Positions 35,339 to 46,981 of a stretch of DNA of 64,000 nt are shown here, one piece after another (the first letter of the stretch is position 1; each line of letters begins with the position of its first letter). The notes beneath the pieces are model-generated. The model did no database searches. It was not told the origin of the DNA and saw nothing but the letters and a program-made list of their open reading frames with translations. The position numbers were made by a program, and so were the translations under genes. This DNA is from Endozoicomonas sp. G2_1 (GTDB lineage Bacteria; Pseudomonadota; Gammaproteobacteria; Enterobacterales; Alteromonadaceae): the NCBI RefSeq assembly GCF_017744155.1, contig NZ_JAGHQT010000009.1:62001-126000 (forward strand). Reading direction: 5' to 3'.

Positions 35339-37660
35339 ATGTTCATTACCCGCAAATTTCCATGGCTAATTGCCGTTAGCTGTTTATCACCGCATGTATC
35401 CGCCCAAGTACAACCTCAGTCAGTGAATAAAGACGATAAAATCACCACTGCAGCTGCGCAAATTCCCGTCGTTAAAAGTTGTCCTATTCCTCAATACGCC
35501 ACCATCGAAGGTGCGAATCTTGACGTTGACGATAATGACATTGTGATCAACTCGACAACCGTTAATATGCGCCAAGATAAATTTGCCGAATTTAATGGTG
35601 ATGTAACGCTAGTAAAAAGTGACCAACGCATTAAAGCTCAACGACTAAATTTTGATCGCGAACAAAGCACGATAACGGCCGAAGGAGATATTCACTTTCA
35701 AAGCGACAGTATTAATGTTTTTGCCGACCGTTTATCAGCAAGTGAGCAAGCCGCACAAACGGAATTGATTAACTCTTCTTACCAACTGGCCAACAACCCC
35801 GGTCATGGCAGCGCGGCTGCGTTGAAAATAAAGCTCGACGGCACGGTTGTTTTGGTCGATTCAAGTTTTACTACCTGTTACGGCGACACCCCTGACTGGC
35901 AAATTAGCGCGAGCGAAATTAGCATTTCAGCCAAAGACAATGTCGGCAAAGCCTATAACGCTAGATTAGAAATTTTTGACGTACCGGTATTTTACTTACC
36001 CTACTTTACATTTCCTGTAACTGAAGCACGTAAATCTGGCTTTTTGTACCCGAGTATTAGTTCAAGCCAAAATTCAGGCTTAACTATTGAGACACCGTAT
36101 TATTGGAATATTGCGCCCAATTACGACGCAACTATCACACCAAGATATATGTCAAAGCGCGGCCTTCAACTATTAACTGAGTTTAGGTACTTACACGAGC
36201 AACAAAGCGGTATTATCGATCTAGAGTATCTGCACAAAGACGATGAATTAGTTAACGACAACGATCCTAGATATTTGGCACGTTTTCAACACACAGGGAC
36301 CTTTTCAGAACGCTTTCGTGCCCATATTGATTACACAACCATCAGTGACGACAACTATTTAATTGATATTGGTAGCCAACACTACAACGCCAATGACGCC
36401 TACTTGTATCAAGTTGGTGAATTAGCTTACTTTGCCGATACCTGGCAAGTGACAGCCAAACTACAAGATTTTGATATTTTGGGCAGTAGCACCGCAAGCT
36501 ATAAAACCTTGCCACAATTGGCATTTAGCAGCCAAACACCATTAGGGTTTAGCAATGCGAGCTTCGATGTTTATTCTGAACTCAGTAATTTTGTCGGTAA
36601 AGATGCTGACCAACAAGACGCTCAACGCTATCACGTTGAAGCGGGATTCAACTTGCCATTTAACACACCTGCATGGTTTTTAAATTCCGAGTTAAAGGTA
36701 TTACAGACATACTTTGAACAAGAACAGAGCCAAAATAATAGCAATTTAGAAGAACATGTTAGCCGAACACTTCCGAAATTGCGTATCCATGGTGGCGTTA
36801 ACTTTGACCGAGCCTTGAGCCACCCTAAACTGGCAGGCTACACGCAAACGTTAGAGCCTCAGCTACAGTACCTTTACATCCCCGAGCGGGACCAAACCAA
36901 TATTGGCATCTACGACACCAATATTTTGCAGGATAATTACGACGGACTGTTTAGAGATCGCCGAGTTAGTGGCCTCGATCGGGTTATTCAAGCAAACCAA
37001 GTTTCTTGGGGTGTCACCAGCCGAATTCTCGATCCGAGTAACGAAGAGGTATTTCGCTTTAGCGTCGGTAAAATCAATTATTTCAACAACAGTAATGAGC
37101 GCATTAATCAGCAACAAGGCTTAAATATCGACAGCTCAGCATTAGCTGCTGAAACCTACTTTAGAATTAACCAGCAATGGCAGGTTAGCGCCGATATTCA
37201 GTACAACACCGAAGAAGACTCAACCAGCCAAAGTCAATTTAGCTTAGACTATCACTTTAACAAAAATGACAGCCTGCAATTGAACCATAGGTATAATAAT
37301 GATGTCTCAGGTGTTAACCTTGAACAAATATCGCTGTTAAGTCAGCTGACTCTGAATAAAGATTGGCGTTTTGTCGGCCGCATAACGCAAGACTTGCGAG
37401 ACAAACGCAGCTTAGAAAGCTATGCTGGCTTTCAATATGAAAGTTGCTGTTGGGCGGTTAGGTTTGCCTATCACAGACACATCAATTCTAATTTGGGGCT
37501 ACCGAACAACTTCAACGATAACCGCGAACAATTTAACAGTGGTTTCGTGTTACAGTTTGTTTTTAAAGGGTTAACAGGTAAACAAACTTCGCTAAGTACC
37601 GAAGACATGCTCAACGCCAGTATTTTTGGTTACAAGCGTCCGTATTTTCTAAACAATTAG
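35339..37660 (+). CDS. lptD: LPS-assembly protein LptD
   Basis: Outer-membrane translocon that inserts lipopolysaccharide. At 773 residues it is close to the E. coli length of 784. A signal peptide (MFITRKFPWLIAVSCLSPHVSA) is followed by an N-terminal OstA/jellyroll domain (about residues 60-190) and a 26-stranded barrel. Cysteines for the LptD disulfide pattern are visible: one in VKSCPIPQ, one in FTTCYGDTP, and a CC pair near the C-terminus in YESCCWAVRF. It heads the lptD-surA-pdxA-rsmA-apaG-apaH cluster, with surA starting 17 bp later. The ATG is the only reasonable start. Confidence 0.97.
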   Translation: MFITRKFPWLIAVSCLSPHVSAQVQPQSVNKDDKITTAAAQIPVVKSCPIPQYATIEGANLDVDDNDIVINSTTVNMRQDKFAEFNGDVTLVKSDQRIKAQRLNFDREQSTITAEGDIHFQSDSINVFADRLSASEQAAQTELINSSYQLANNPGHGSAAALKIKLDGTVVLVDSSFTTCYGDTPDWQISASEISISAKDNVGKAYNARLEIFDVPVFYLPYFTFPVTEARKSGFLYPSISSSQNSGLTIETPYYWNIAPNYDATITPRYMSKRGLQLLTEFRYLHEQQSGIIDLEYLHKDDELVNDNDPRYLARFQHTGTFSERFRAHIDYTTISDDNYLIDIGSQHYNANDAYLYQVGELAYFADTWQVTAKLQDFDILGSSTASYKTLPQLAFSSQTPLGFSNASFDVYSELSNFVGKDADQQDAQRYHVEAGFNLPFNTPAWFLNSELKVLQTYFEQEQSQNNSNLEEHVSRTLPKLRIHGGVNFDRALSHPKLAGYTQTLEPQLQYLYIPERDQTNIGIYDTNILQDNYDGLFRDRRVSGLDRVIQANQVSWGVTSRILDPSNEEVFRFSVGKINYFNNSNERINQQQGLNIDSSALAAETYFRINQQWQVSADIQYNTEEDSTSQSQFSLDYHFNKNDSLQLNHRYNNDVSGVNLEQISLLSQLTLNKDWRFVGRITQDLRDKRSLESYAGFQYESCCWAVRFAYHRHINSNLGLPNNFNDNREQFNSGFVLQFVFKGLTGKQTSLSTEDMLNASIFGYKRPYFLNN

Positions 37661-37677
37661 TCAAAGAATATTTTTAC

Positions 37678-38985
37678 ATGAAAAAGTTATTTAAAACTTA
37701 CTTAGTTACAGGTTCATTAGCACTGAGCTTAATGTTTAACTTGTCTGTGCAAGCAAAGCCTGAACAAATCGACCGCGTTGCCGCTATAGTCGACTCAGGT
37801 GTTGTGCTCGAGTCTGAAGTGCAAGCTCTTTTAGAAAACATTAAAGCAAATGCCCAGAGAAACAATCAAAGTTTACCGTCTGACCGAGCCTTGCGCACAC
37901 AAGTCATCGACAAGCTGATCAACGACAGCATTGTGCTGCAACTAGGCGAGCGTATGGGCGTGCAAGTGAGCGATGCTCAACTCGACGACACCTTGTCTAA
38001 TATGGCCAGAGAAAACAACCTATCGTTGGAACAACTGCGCGATAGCATGGTAAATGACGGTATTGATTACGAGCGTTATCGAGAAAATATTCGCAACGAA
38101 TTAATTTCCGGTGAAGTGCGTCGCGCCAATATTCGCCGCCGTATTTACATCTCAGAGCAAGAAATTGCCAACTTGCTCGATGCCATGAAAGAGCAATCGA
38201 ATACCAATATTGAATACAACTTAGGTCACATCCTTATTGAATTTCCAAGTGAGCCCACTCAAGCTGATATTAACAGTGCTAAAGATCGCGCAGACAAAGT
38301 ACTAGAACTTTTAAACAACGGTTCAGACTTTACTAAAATAGCAATTGCGTCATCAGGTGCCGGCGATGCCCTTAGCGGTGGTGATATGGGTTGGCAAACA
38401 GTTAATGAAATGCCAACCTTATTCTCTGAAGTTGTTGATGGTCAAGACAAGGGAGCAGTTTTTGGTCCAATTCGCACCGGCCTTGGTTTCAGTATCATCA
38501 AAGTACTCGATATTCGCGGCCGTGAGGTAATGGAAGTTGAAGAAGTTAAGTCTCGTCACATATTGATCAAGCCTTCAATTATCGTTAGCGAGAGCAAAGC
38601 AGAAAGCATTCTTAAAGATTTTCTCGCCCAAGTAAAAGCTGGCGAAGCGGACTTTGCCGAGCTTGCTAAAGAGCACTCAGAAGGACCAACCTCCGTAAGA
38701 GGTGGTGATTTAGGCTGGGCAGATCCAAACTCATACGACCCAGCGTTTAAAGATGCCCTTGCGCGCTTAAAAGTTGATGAATATCACGAACCATTCCGTT
38801 CATCGTTTGGCTGGCATTTAGTACAATTGACTGGTAGAAGAACATTGGACGCAACGGCACAGATGAACGAAAACAGAGCCTATCAATTGCTGTATAACCG
38901 TAAGTTTAACGTTGAAAATGTGCGTTGGATGAAAGAAAAACGCGACGAAGCGTATATTGAAATTATTGAACAAGGCGAAAACTAA
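37678..38985 (+). CDS. surA: Periplasmic peptidyl-prolyl isomerase/chaperone SurA
   Basis: Periplasmic chaperone that escorts outer-membrane proteins such as LptD. The 435-residue protein has a signal peptide ([26 protein letters not shown]), the SurA N-terminal chaperone domain ([20 protein letters not shown]) and two parvulin domains ([10 protein letters not shown] near 180, and SRHILIKPS near 285). Its TAA shares its last base with the pdxA ATG, indicating coupling. Confidence 0.97.
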   Translation: MKKLFKTYLVTGSLALSLMFNLSVQAKPEQIDRVAAIVDSGVVLESEVQALLENIKANAQRNNQSLPSDRALRTQVIDKLINDSIVLQLGERMGVQVSDAQLDDTLSNMARENNLSLEQLRDSMVNDGIDYERYRENIRNELISGEVRRANIRRRIYISEQEIANLLDAMKEQSNTNIEYNLGHILIEFPSEPTQADINSAKDRADKVLELLNNGSDFTKIAIASSGAGDALSGGDMGWQTVNEMPTLFSEVVDGQDKGAVFGPIRTGLGFSIIKVLDIRGREVMEVEEVKSRHILIKPSIIVSESKAESILKDFLAQVKAGEADFAELAKEHSEGPTSVRGGDLGWADPNSYDPAFKDALARLKVDEYHEPFRSSFGWHLVQLTGRRTLDATAQMNENRAYQLLYNRKFNVENVRWMKEKRDEAYIEIIEQGEN

Positions 38986-39968
38986 TGGTTAAACGGATTG
39001 CCATTACACCGGGCGAACCCGCGGGTATCGGCCCGGACCTTGCGATATCAATTGCTCAACAGGCTTGGCCTGTTGAGCTTGTTGTTATTTGCTGCCCTGA
39101 TATGTTGCTCGAACGAGCAAAGCAGTTGGGCCTGCCATTAACGCTAATTGACTACGACGCCAACAAACCTTGTCAACCACAGGCGGCGCAAACCCTCACC
39201 ATTTTGCCGGTAGAAACGGCAGAACCTTGTATTGCCGGTGAGCTCAATGCCAACAATGGACCTTATGTTGTTGAAACACTACGCATTGCCAGCGAAAAGA
39301 ATATTTCAGGTGAATTCGATGCCGTTGTCACAGGCCCTGTACACAAAGGCTTAATCAATAAATCAGGTTTAGCGTTTAGCGGTCATACCGAGTACTTCGC
39401 CCATCAAGCAAATTGTTCCGATGTCGTCATGATGCTGGCAACAGAAGGTTTGCGCGTTGCACTGGTTACGACACACATTCCATTAGCTTATGTCGCTAAA
39501 GCGATTACCCCAGAGCGCTTACAAAAAGTCACTCGTATTCTTCATCAAGATTTGATCAGCAAGTTTGGCATTGAACACCCTACCATTTATGCCTGTGGCA
39601 TTAATCCTCATGCCGGAGAAGGTGGTCACTTAGGTCGTGAGGAAATCGAAATACTTGACCCGACCTTCGAAGCTCTGCGTGCTGATGGTATCAATATTGT
39701 TGGCCCTTTACCTGCCGATACTATTTTTCAAGATAAGTACTTAAAGCAAGCAGATGCTATTCTCGCGATGTACCACGATCAAGGCCTCCCTGTGCTAAAA
39801 TATAAAGGTTTTGGTTCTTCGGTTAATATTACGCTGGGGCTGCCTTTTGTCAGAACATCAGTTGACCACGGCACTGCGACCGATTTAGCCGGTACTGGCC
39901 AAGCAGACTGCGGCAGTTTTATCGCCGCCATTAATAGCGCAATCGATTTATCAAAAAATAATACATGA
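38985..39968 (+). CDS. pdxA: 4-hydroxythreonine-4-phosphate dehydrogenase
   Basis: Vitamin B6 biosynthesis enzyme that oxidises 4-phosphohydroxy-L-threonine, with NAD and a divalent metal. At 327 residues it matches the family length of 329. Motifs are [56 protein letters not shown] and [37 protein letters not shown]. The start overlaps the surA stop by one base and the end overlaps rsmA by 4 bases, so translation is coupled through the operon. Confidence 0.97.
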   Translation: MVKRIAITPGEPAGIGPDLAISIAQQAWPVELVVICCPDMLLERAKQLGLPLTLIDYDANKPCQPQAAQTLTILPVETAEPCIAGELNANNGPYVVETLRIASEKNISGEFDAVVTGPVHKGLINKSGLAFSGHTEYFAHQANCSDVVMMLATEGLRVALVTTHIPLAYVAKAITPERLQKVTRILHQDLISKFGIEHPTIYACGINPHAGEGGHLGREEIEILDPTFEALRADGINIVGPLPADTIFQDKYLKQADAILAMYHDQGLPVLKYKGFGSSVNITLGLPFVRTSVDHGTATDLAGTGQADCGSFIAAINSAIDLSKNNT

Positions 39969-40774
39969 ACAAAAACTCTCATTTAGGCCACCAAGCTAAA
40001 AAACGCTTTGGTCAAAACTTTCTCAACAACGAAGCCATCATTAGTAATATCGTTGACGCGATCAACCCGGAACCCGGTGAAAACTTAATCGAAATTGGTC
40101 CAGGTTTAGGCGCCCTAACCGAACCAGTTGTTGAGCGCGCTGGCAAGCTTGCTGTTGTTGAGCTCGATCGAGATCTCGCTCATCGCTTGCGCCATCACCC
40201 CTTTTTGTCTGAGCACTTAACCATTCACGAAATCGACGCATTGAAGTTCGACTTCGCGAGCGTTGCCAGTGAAGACGCACCACTGAGAATTTTTGGTAAC
40301 CTACCCTACAATATTTCAACACCGCTAATCTTTCACTTACTTGCGTTTAAGGCAAGTGTCAAAGACATGCACTTTATGTTGCAAAAAGAAGTAGTTGATC
40401 GGATGGCAGCGATGCCAAACACCAAAGCATACGGTCGACTGTCGATTATGACTCAGTACCAGTGCCAAGTGATGCCGGTAATGGAAATTGGCCCCGAGCA
40501 TTTTACTCCGGCGCCTAAAGTCGACTCAGCCATTGTCCGTTTAATTCCTCATAAAACATTTGCTAAACAAGCTAAGAGTTTAGAGACCTTAAATAAGGTT
40601 TGTGTGACGGCGTTTAATCAACGACGGAAAACCATACGCAACAGCTTTAAAAAGTTAATTGACGTCGAACAGTTAACTGAATTGTCGATAGATCCGACGT
40701 TGCGACCGGAAAACTTAACGATTGAACAATACATAGATTTAGCTAATCTGGTTTATGACCAAGAGCAGCCATAA
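39965..40774 (+). CDS. rsmA: 16S rRNA dimethyladenosine transferase (KsgA)
   Basis: Dimethylates two adjacent adenines (1518/1519) near the 3' end of 16S rRNA. The 269-residue protein has the SAM site [13 protein letters not shown], the [10 protein letters not shown] start motif and the catalytic NLPYNIS. It overlaps pdxA by 4 bases (ATGA). The C-terminal helical domain is present. Order pdxA-rsmA-apaG-apaH is the same as in E. coli. Confidence 0.97.
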   Translation: MNKNSHLGHQAKKRFGQNFLNNEAIISNIVDAINPEPGENLIEIGPGLGALTEPVVERAGKLAVVELDRDLAHRLRHHPFLSEHLTIHEIDALKFDFASVASEDAPLRIFGNLPYNISTPLIFHLLAFKASVKDMHFMLQKEVVDRMAAMPNTKAYGRLSIMTQYQCQVMPVMEIGPEHFTPAPKVDSAIVRLIPHKTFAKQAKSLETLNKVCVTAFNQRRKTIRNSFKKLIDVEQLTELSIDPTLRPENLTIEQYIDLANLVYDQEQP

Positions 40775-40815
40775 GTCAAACAGTCTTGAGCCAAACTGCC
40801 CAGAGCCAAAAAGTA

Positions 40816-41205
40816 ATGAGTTATCAGTTGCCCTACACAGATTCAGTTAACATTGCCGTTGATAGTCAATTTTTAGCTAACCATTCAGATCCTGAAGAGC
40901 ACAACTACGCCTTCAGTTACACCATTACCATTACTAATAATAGTGAGCATGCCTTACAACTGAAATCGAGAAGCTGGCTAATTACCGATGCCAATGGTGA
41001 TACCTCAACCGTTGAAGGTGCCGGCGTTGTTGGCCAACAACCTAGACTAACACCAGGACAAAGCTTTACCTACACCAGTGGTTGTGTACTTAAAACACCA
41101 TTGGGTACAATGCAGGGTCATTACGTCTTTGAAAGTGATGACGGCCAAGCGTGTAAAGCCCCTATTGATGTTTTTCGACTAGCACAGCCCAATATTTTAC
41201 ACTGA
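40816..41205 (+). CDS. apaG: ApaG protein
   Basis: Small conserved fibronectin-type-III-like protein (129 residues against 125 in E. coli) of poorly defined role. It shows YAFSYTITITNNSEHALQLKSRSWLITDANGDTSTVEGAGVVGQQPRLTPGQSFTYTSGCVLKTPLGTMQGHYVF, the core of the family. I chose the ATG at 40816. A TTG at 40786 would add ten unaligned residues. Neither has a strong ribosome site. It lies between rsmA and apaH. Confidence 0.92.
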   Translation: MSYQLPYTDSVNIAVDSQFLANHSDPEEHNYAFSYTITITNNSEHALQLKSRSWLITDANGDTSTVEGAGVVGQQPRLTPGQSFTYTSGCVLKTPLGTMQGHYVFESDDGQACKAPIDVFRLAQPNILH

Positions 41206-41213
41206 GAAAAGTA

Positions 41214-42023
41214 ATGGCTATTTATTTGGTCGGTGATATTCAGGGCTGCTACCAAGAGCTTCGAGCTTTACTCGAACAAGTCGCCTTTGACCCAACTAAA
41301 GATGAGCTATGGCCAGCTGGCGATATCGTCGCACGAGGACCTGACTCATTAGCTACTATTCGCTACCTCAAATCGCTTGGTGAAAGTTGTAAAATGGTCT
41401 TAGGCAATCACGACTTGCATCTACTCGCCACTTACTACGGTATTAAAAAGGTCAAAAAACAAGACTTGCTGGATGACTTACTCGCCGCCGACGATGTTGA
41501 TGAATTAATGGATTGGTTAATTCAACAGCCCTTGCTCAGACAAATTAACAATGAAAATGCTTATGTCAGTCACGCAGGTATTAATCCTCAGTGGAGTGTC
41601 AAACAAGCAGTCAAATCAGCGCGTTTTACTGAGAAAAAGTTAACGTCAAAAAACAAGCTAAAGTGGCTCAACAGAATGTATGGCAATGAGCCCAACAACT
41701 GGCAGCAAGTAGAAAGTAAAACTGACCGCTTTCGCTTTACCATCAACAGCTTCACTCGCATGCGTTATTGCTTACTCGACGGCAGCTTAGAGTTTCAGTG
41801 TAAATTGCCTATTAAACAATCACCAAAAAACGTAAAACCGTGGTTTCAGTTAAGCGATGCCATCAAAACGAATACTTGGGTTTTTGGTCATTGGGCTGCA
41901 CTAATGGGAGAAACTAAAAAAGCGTCATTATACGCGCTAGACACAGGTTGCGTTTGGGGTGGTCATCTAACTATGCTACGTTGGCATGACAAAGCGCTAT
42001 TTAGCCAAGCAAAAATTTGCTAA
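41214..42023 (+). CDS. apaH: Bis(5'-nucleosyl)-tetraphosphatase (symmetrical)
   Basis: Hydrolyses Ap4A to two ADP and also acts as an RNA-decapping enzyme. The 269-residue protein (E. coli 280) has the phosphoesterase motifs GDIQGCYQEL and GNHDLHLLA plus YVSHAGINPQWS and FGHWAALMG. It begins 8 bases after apaG and is the last gene of the cluster. In E. coli folA follows apaH; here a chemoreceptor gene intervenes. Confidence 0.95.
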   Translation: MAIYLVGDIQGCYQELRALLEQVAFDPTKDELWPAGDIVARGPDSLATIRYLKSLGESCKMVLGNHDLHLLATYYGIKKVKKQDLLDDLLAADDVDELMDWLIQQPLLRQINNENAYVSHAGINPQWSVKQAVKSARFTEKKLTSKNKLKWLNRMYGNEPNNWQQVESKTDRFRFTINSFTRMRYCLLDGSLEFQCKLPIKQSPKNVKPWFQLSDAIKTNTWVFGHWAALMGETKKASLYALDTGCVWGGHLTMLRWHDKALFSQAKIC

Positions 42024-42215
42024 CAGGGATGAAAAAGCCAATACGCTTGTTATAATGAATCTTTGTGATTAAGTATTTTTAGTCACAACCGATAATAATA
42101 AAAGCCATAATAATAAATAATGAACGTTAATAATCTTGATATAAATGGCTCGGTGGTTTAACCACATGTAAAACAAATATTAAGCAATAATCCTGTTTCA
42201 AATTGGCGGTAATTT

Positions 42216-44234
42216 ATGAATTTAAAAGTTGCAACGAAGATATTCGGCGGTTTTACCGTAATAACCCTGTTGCTAATAGCATCGAGTGTTATCTCTCTAT
42301 ATAACCTCAGCACCATTCACAGCTCTACCTTACAACAGAACGAGCTAGCAATTCCGACATTGAAGGGAAGCAATGAACTAGCAGTAGATCTGGCCGCGAT
42401 GAGTAGCCTGACTTTACGCGCTTACTATCAAAGTGAACTCGCTCCGTTAGCGACTAACCGACAAGAATTTGAACGTTTTGATAGCAAGTTTTCAAAGGCT
42501 TTAAAGAAGCTTTCTAGTGTAGTCAAAGACGAGCCTCAACTAAGTAGTAACCTCAATAAAGTGAATCAAATTCACAGTAGCTTTGTCGGCAATGTAAATG
42601 ACGTATTTAACAATCGCCGTAGAAGCATCGAGTTGACGAGCCAATTGTCTGAGCAAGTCGATACCATTGAAGAAGTTGCCGATGAAGCCGCTACTCTGTT
42701 ACTGGATTTAGCTGACCATGATTTGGCCGATACGCGCTTGCAGCGCGCGGTTAGCTTGGGTGAGCAAATTGAAACTCAACTCAACTCTATGGTTAGCTCA
42801 TCATTTGAATACCGAGATTCAATTGAATCTGGTTCAGTACAGCTCATTGAAAGTGAAATTACCAATGCGCTTGATACCATCACTCGCTCACTTGGCGACG
42901 TATCATCTGAGTTAACGAAACACAATGCCAACGATATCAACGACGATTTAACCGCCAGCTATAACAAATTAAGAGACTTAGTTGATGGTGACAGCGGTCA
43001 ATTTGCGCTAAAGGCACAACAACTTGAAGCAATGCGTGTTGCGACTGAAAAACAAGCCGCAGCTAATGCCGATGTTGAAGCGGGTAAACTAACCCTTGCT
43101 AAACAAGTACAACTTGCCAACCAAACAACCCTCGATGCTGCTGAGCAAGTAGAAGGTTCAGTAAGCCAAGGCAATACGGTTACCACAACTATTATGGTTA
43201 TTTCTATTGTTATTGCCGTCGCTATCGCATACGTCACCTTAATTAGTATTACTCGCCCACTCGACCGGGTGAACAAAATGCTGAACATTGTTGCCTCTGG
43301 TGACTTATCACATAAACTTGATGAAAGTGGTGCAGACGAGTTTGCTCAACTAGCGAAAAACTGTAACTTGCTTATCGACAGCTTGCGCAACCTAATTCAA
43401 GGTATTGTGAGTCGTTCAACTCAGTTAGCCGCGGCAGCAGAGCAAACGTCTGCAGTGACCGCGCAGAGCACAACAGCGATTGAAGAACAGCGCAATCAGG
43501 TTGAACAAGCAGCTTCAGCAACCACTGAAATGAGCAGTACTTCGCAAAGTGTATTGTCTAGTGCCAACGACGCATTAGGTGAAATTAAACAAGCCGACGA
43601 CGAAGCAGAGCGCGTTAAGACTATTTCAGAACGCAACAAAGCAACTATTGAACAACTGGCCAATGAAGTTGAATCTGCTTCGCAAGTTATTAACAAGCTA
43701 CAACAAGACAGCGCTTCAATCGGTGGTATCTTGGATGTAATTCGCGGTATTGCCGAGCAAACTAACTTGCTTGCACTAAACGCCGCTATTGAAGCAGCTC
43801 GTGCTGGTGAACAAGGCCGAGGCTTTGCCGTAGTAGCAGATGAAGTAAGAACGCTTGCAAGTCGTACGCAAGAGTCGACACAAGAAATTCAAAACATGAT
43901 TGAAGTGCTGCAAACAGGTGCAGAAAAAGCAGTAACTGTAATGGATACGGGTAAGTCGCAAGCAGCAAATTGTGTCGAACAGAGTGAACAAGCTAATGCT
44001 GCACTTGAAACGATTACTCACGCGGTTCACGAAGCTTACGATCGCAGTACGCAAATTGCGACTGCAGCCGAAGAACAAAGTGTCGTTGCTCATGAAATTA
44101 GCGAAAACCTTGAGTCTATCGTTGCTATTGCTGAGCAAACAACTGCAGGTTCACAACAAACGGCAAGTTCAAGTGGTGAAGTAGCGAAACTTGCAGAGGA
44201 ACTGCAGCAATCAGTGCAAGAGTTTAAGCTTTAA
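42216..44234 (+). CDS. Methyl-accepting chemotaxis protein with large helical periplasmic domain
   Basis: A 672-residue chemoreceptor. TM1 lies near residues 9-29, and a long alpha-helical ligand-binding domain (HBM-like, about 30-325) follows. TM2 ([21 protein letters not shown]) lies near 325-345. HAMP and the cytoplasmic hairpin follow with [44 protein letters not shown]. It ends at a terminator 20 bp downstream. Its gene separates apaH and folA, so it was inserted into an otherwise conserved neighbourhood. The ligand is unknown. Confidence 0.93.
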   Translation: MNLKVATKIFGGFTVITLLLIASSVISLYNLSTIHSSTLQQNELAIPTLKGSNELAVDLAAMSSLTLRAYYQSELAPLATNRQEFERFDSKFSKALKKLSSVVKDEPQLSSNLNKVNQIHSSFVGNVNDVFNNRRRSIELTSQLSEQVDTIEEVADEAATLLLDLADHDLADTRLQRAVSLGEQIETQLNSMVSSSFEYRDSIESGSVQLIESEITNALDTITRSLGDVSSELTKHNANDINDDLTASYNKLRDLVDGDSGQFALKAQQLEAMRVATEKQAAANADVEAGKLTLAKQVQLANQTTLDAAEQVEGSVSQGNTVTTTIMVISIVIAVAIAYVTLISITRPLDRVNKMLNIVASGDLSHKLDESGADEFAQLAKNCNLLIDSLRNLIQGIVSRSTQLAAAAEQTSAVTAQSTTAIEEQRNQVEQAASATTEMSSTSQSVLSSANDALGEIKQADDEAERVKTISERNKATIEQLANEVESASQVINKLQQDSASIGGILDVIRGIAEQTNLLALNAAIEAARAGEQGRGFAVVADEVRTLASRTQESTQEIQNMIEVLQTGAEKAVTVMDTGKSQAANCVEQSEQANAALETITHAVHEAYDRSTQIATAAEEQSVVAHEISENLESIVAIAEQTTAGSQQTASSSGEVAKLAEELQQSVQEFKL

Positions 44235-44251
44235 TCACCAAACAATAAGCA

Positions 44252-44283
44252 TAAAAAAACCAGCCAAATGGCTGGTTTTTTTA
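44252..44283. terminator. Bidirectional terminator
   Basis: ACCAGCC / GGCTGGT stem with an AAAT loop is flanked by A-run and T-run. It serves the chemoreceptor (plus) and folA (minus). Confidence 0.9.
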
Positions 44284-44313
44284 TTGCCGAATATAGCGTT
44301 AAACACTTATCGA

Positions 44314-44808
44314 TTAGTTTTCAGCTTTTTGATAAAGGCAGAACTTTAAGTCGTAGGCATTTTTGTCGTCAGCTTGATAAAGCTCACAATACTGCTCTTG
44401 CCAATTTGCTAAATCATATTTTGGGAAGTGAGTGTCACCATCGATATCAGCATCAATATGAGTGATATACAATCGCTCTGCCGCAGGCATACAATGCTGA
44501 TAAATAGCGCCGCCGCCTATCACCATGACTTCTTCAACTTCACCTGCAACTACCAGTGCCTGCTCAACCGAATTGACCACATCAACGCCCTCTGGACAAT
44601 AACCATCAGATCGCGTGATCACGATATTTTGCCTCCCGGGTAGTGGGCGACCAATCGACTCAAAGGTTTTACGCCCCATAACGACAGGCTTACCCAGAGT
44701 TGTTTTCTTGAAATAAGCTAAATCAGCAGGTAAGTGCCAAGGCATATCATTGTCTTTACCAATGACACGGCCATTGGCGTGGGCAACTATCATAGATAAT
44801 ATGGTCAT
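44314..44808 (-). CDS. folA: Dihydrofolate reductase, type I
   Basis: Reduces dihydrofolate with NADPH. The 164-residue protein starts at the ATG at 44808 (MTILSMIVAHANGRVIGKDNDMPWHLPADLAYFKKTTLGKPVVMGRKTFESIG). This aligns with the standard DHFR N-terminus; the longer frame from 44877 would add a basic tail overlapping obg. Active-site features: DMPWHLPADL with an acidic residue (Asp in LPADL) in the folate site, and MVIGGGAIYQHCMP. It lies convergent to the chemoreceptor and downstream of obg, 23 bp away, so it is probably co-transcribed with it. Confidence 0.95.
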   Translation of the reverse strand: MTILSMIVAHANGRVIGKDNDMPWHLPADLAYFKKTTLGKPVVMGRKTFESIGRPLPGRQNIVITRSDGYCPEGVDVVNSVEQALVVAGEVEEVMVIGGGAIYQHCMPAAERLYITHIDADIDGDTHFPKYDLANWQEQYCELYQADDKNAYDLKFCLYQKAEN

Positions 44809-44831
44809 GTTCTTGCCTATCTCAGTTGCCG

Positions 44832-45998
<1,167 letters not shown>

Positions 45999-46077
45999 CT
46001 AAACTTGTGCTAATGCGCTAATTATAAACTCATTCCCCCTAAATAGGCAGAACGATAATTTGATATTTTTTAATCCA

Positions 46078-46110
46078 TAAAAAAAGCCCCGCTAACTGCG
46101 GGGCTTTTTG
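46078..46110. terminator. Terminator after rpmA, before obg
   Basis: AGCCCCGC / GCGGGGCT, 8-bp GC-rich stem with a five-base loop, with T-runs on both sides when read on either strand. It ends the rplU-rpmA transcript. Confidence 0.9.
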
Positions 46111-46127
46111 CAAACAGTTACTAATAA

Positions 46128-46385
46128 TTATTCAGCAACGATGCTAACAAACTTGCGGTTTTTAGGACCTTTTACTTCAAACTGAACTTTACCGTCAGTT
46201 AAAGCAAATAATGTGTGGTCTTTACCGATGCCCATGTTGTTACCAGCGTGGAATTTAGTACCACGTTGACGAACGATGATGTTACCAGCTAAAACTGACT
46301 CGCCACCGAAACGCTTAACACCTAGGCGTTTGCTTTCTGAATCACGACCGTTACGTGTACTACCTGCAGCCTTCTTATGTGCCAT
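46128..46385 (-). CDS. rpmA: 50S ribosomal protein L27
   Basis: Large-subunit protein at the peptidyl transferase centre. The 85-residue sequence has [62 protein letters not shown], the standard L27 N-terminus. It follows rplU 16 bp later on the same strand. The start codon has a GGAG-type ribosome site. Full length. Confidence 0.98.
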   Translation of the reverse strand: MAHKKAAGSTRNGRDSESKRLGVKRFGGESVLAGNIIVRQRGTKFHAGNNMGIGKDHTLFALTDGKVQFEVKGPKNRKFVSIVAE

Positions 46386-46401
46386 TTTAAATCGCTCCTA
46401 A

Positions 46402-46713
46402 TTAGCCGTTAATACCAGTAATCTTCACTTCAGTGAACCATTGACGATGGCCCGCTTGCTTGCGTGAATGCTTACGACGTTTAAATTTAACAATTTTAAC
46501 TTTATCAGCACGGCCTTGAGCAACAACCTCAGCCGTAACTTTACCACCAGCAATGTAAGGCGCGCCTACATTGATGTCATCGCCATTTGCGATCATTAAA
46601 ACGTTATCAAAATCTACTGATGCACCAACTTCAAGTTCAAGCTTTTCTAAGCGAACAGTTTGGCCTTCAGTAACACGGTGCTGTTTACCACCACTTTGGA
46701 ATACCGCGTACAT
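46402..46713 (-). CDS. rplU: 50S ribosomal protein L21
   Basis: Large-subunit protein of 103 residues, exactly the E. coli length, from the ATG at 46713 ([18 protein letters not shown]). This start has a GGAG ribosome site; the frame from 46734 adds a spurious seven residues. Its C-terminal [18 protein letters not shown] is the L21 signature. First gene of rplU-rpmA, divergent from ispB. Confidence 0.98.
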   Translation of the reverse strand: MYAVFQSGGKQHRVTEGQTVRLEKLELEVGASVDFDNVLMIANGDDINVGAPYIAGGKVTAEVVAQGRADKVKIVKFKRRKHSRKQAGHRQWFTEVKITGING

Positions 46714-46770
46714 AGCTACTCCGTAATGCGCCATTAATCTTAGCGCTAAATTTAAAAATATAGGGCGCGA

Positions 46771-46799
46771 ATTCTACGCCAACATTTGCCGTATCGCAA
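46771..46799 (-). promoter_or_regulatory. Sigma-70 promoter of rplU-rpmA
   Basis: On the minus strand TTGCGA (-35, 46794-46799) and TAGAAT (-10, 46771-46776) are 17 bases apart, about 58 bp upstream of the rplU ATG. Confidence 0.65.
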
Positions 46800-46981
46800 G
46801 TCTAAAAGTGATCATTTTTTAGTTTTTTCGTCATTATTTTATCAATCGCCGCTCAAACCTTTATTATTGAGTGATTTGGTGTAAACTCTCGGTCAATTTT
46901 ATCGCCTAAAGAGCGCTAACTTGCTACACTATTCAACAGTTTTGTTAACAGGTTAGTCATCACCTAACGTTCAGAGTTCTT

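Noticed and set aside
42065-42088. Imperfect hairpin around TGTGATTAAG...TTAGTCACA between apaH and the chemoreceptor
   Set aside because: Stem is interrupted and no U-run follows; not enough to call a terminator or a regulator site.
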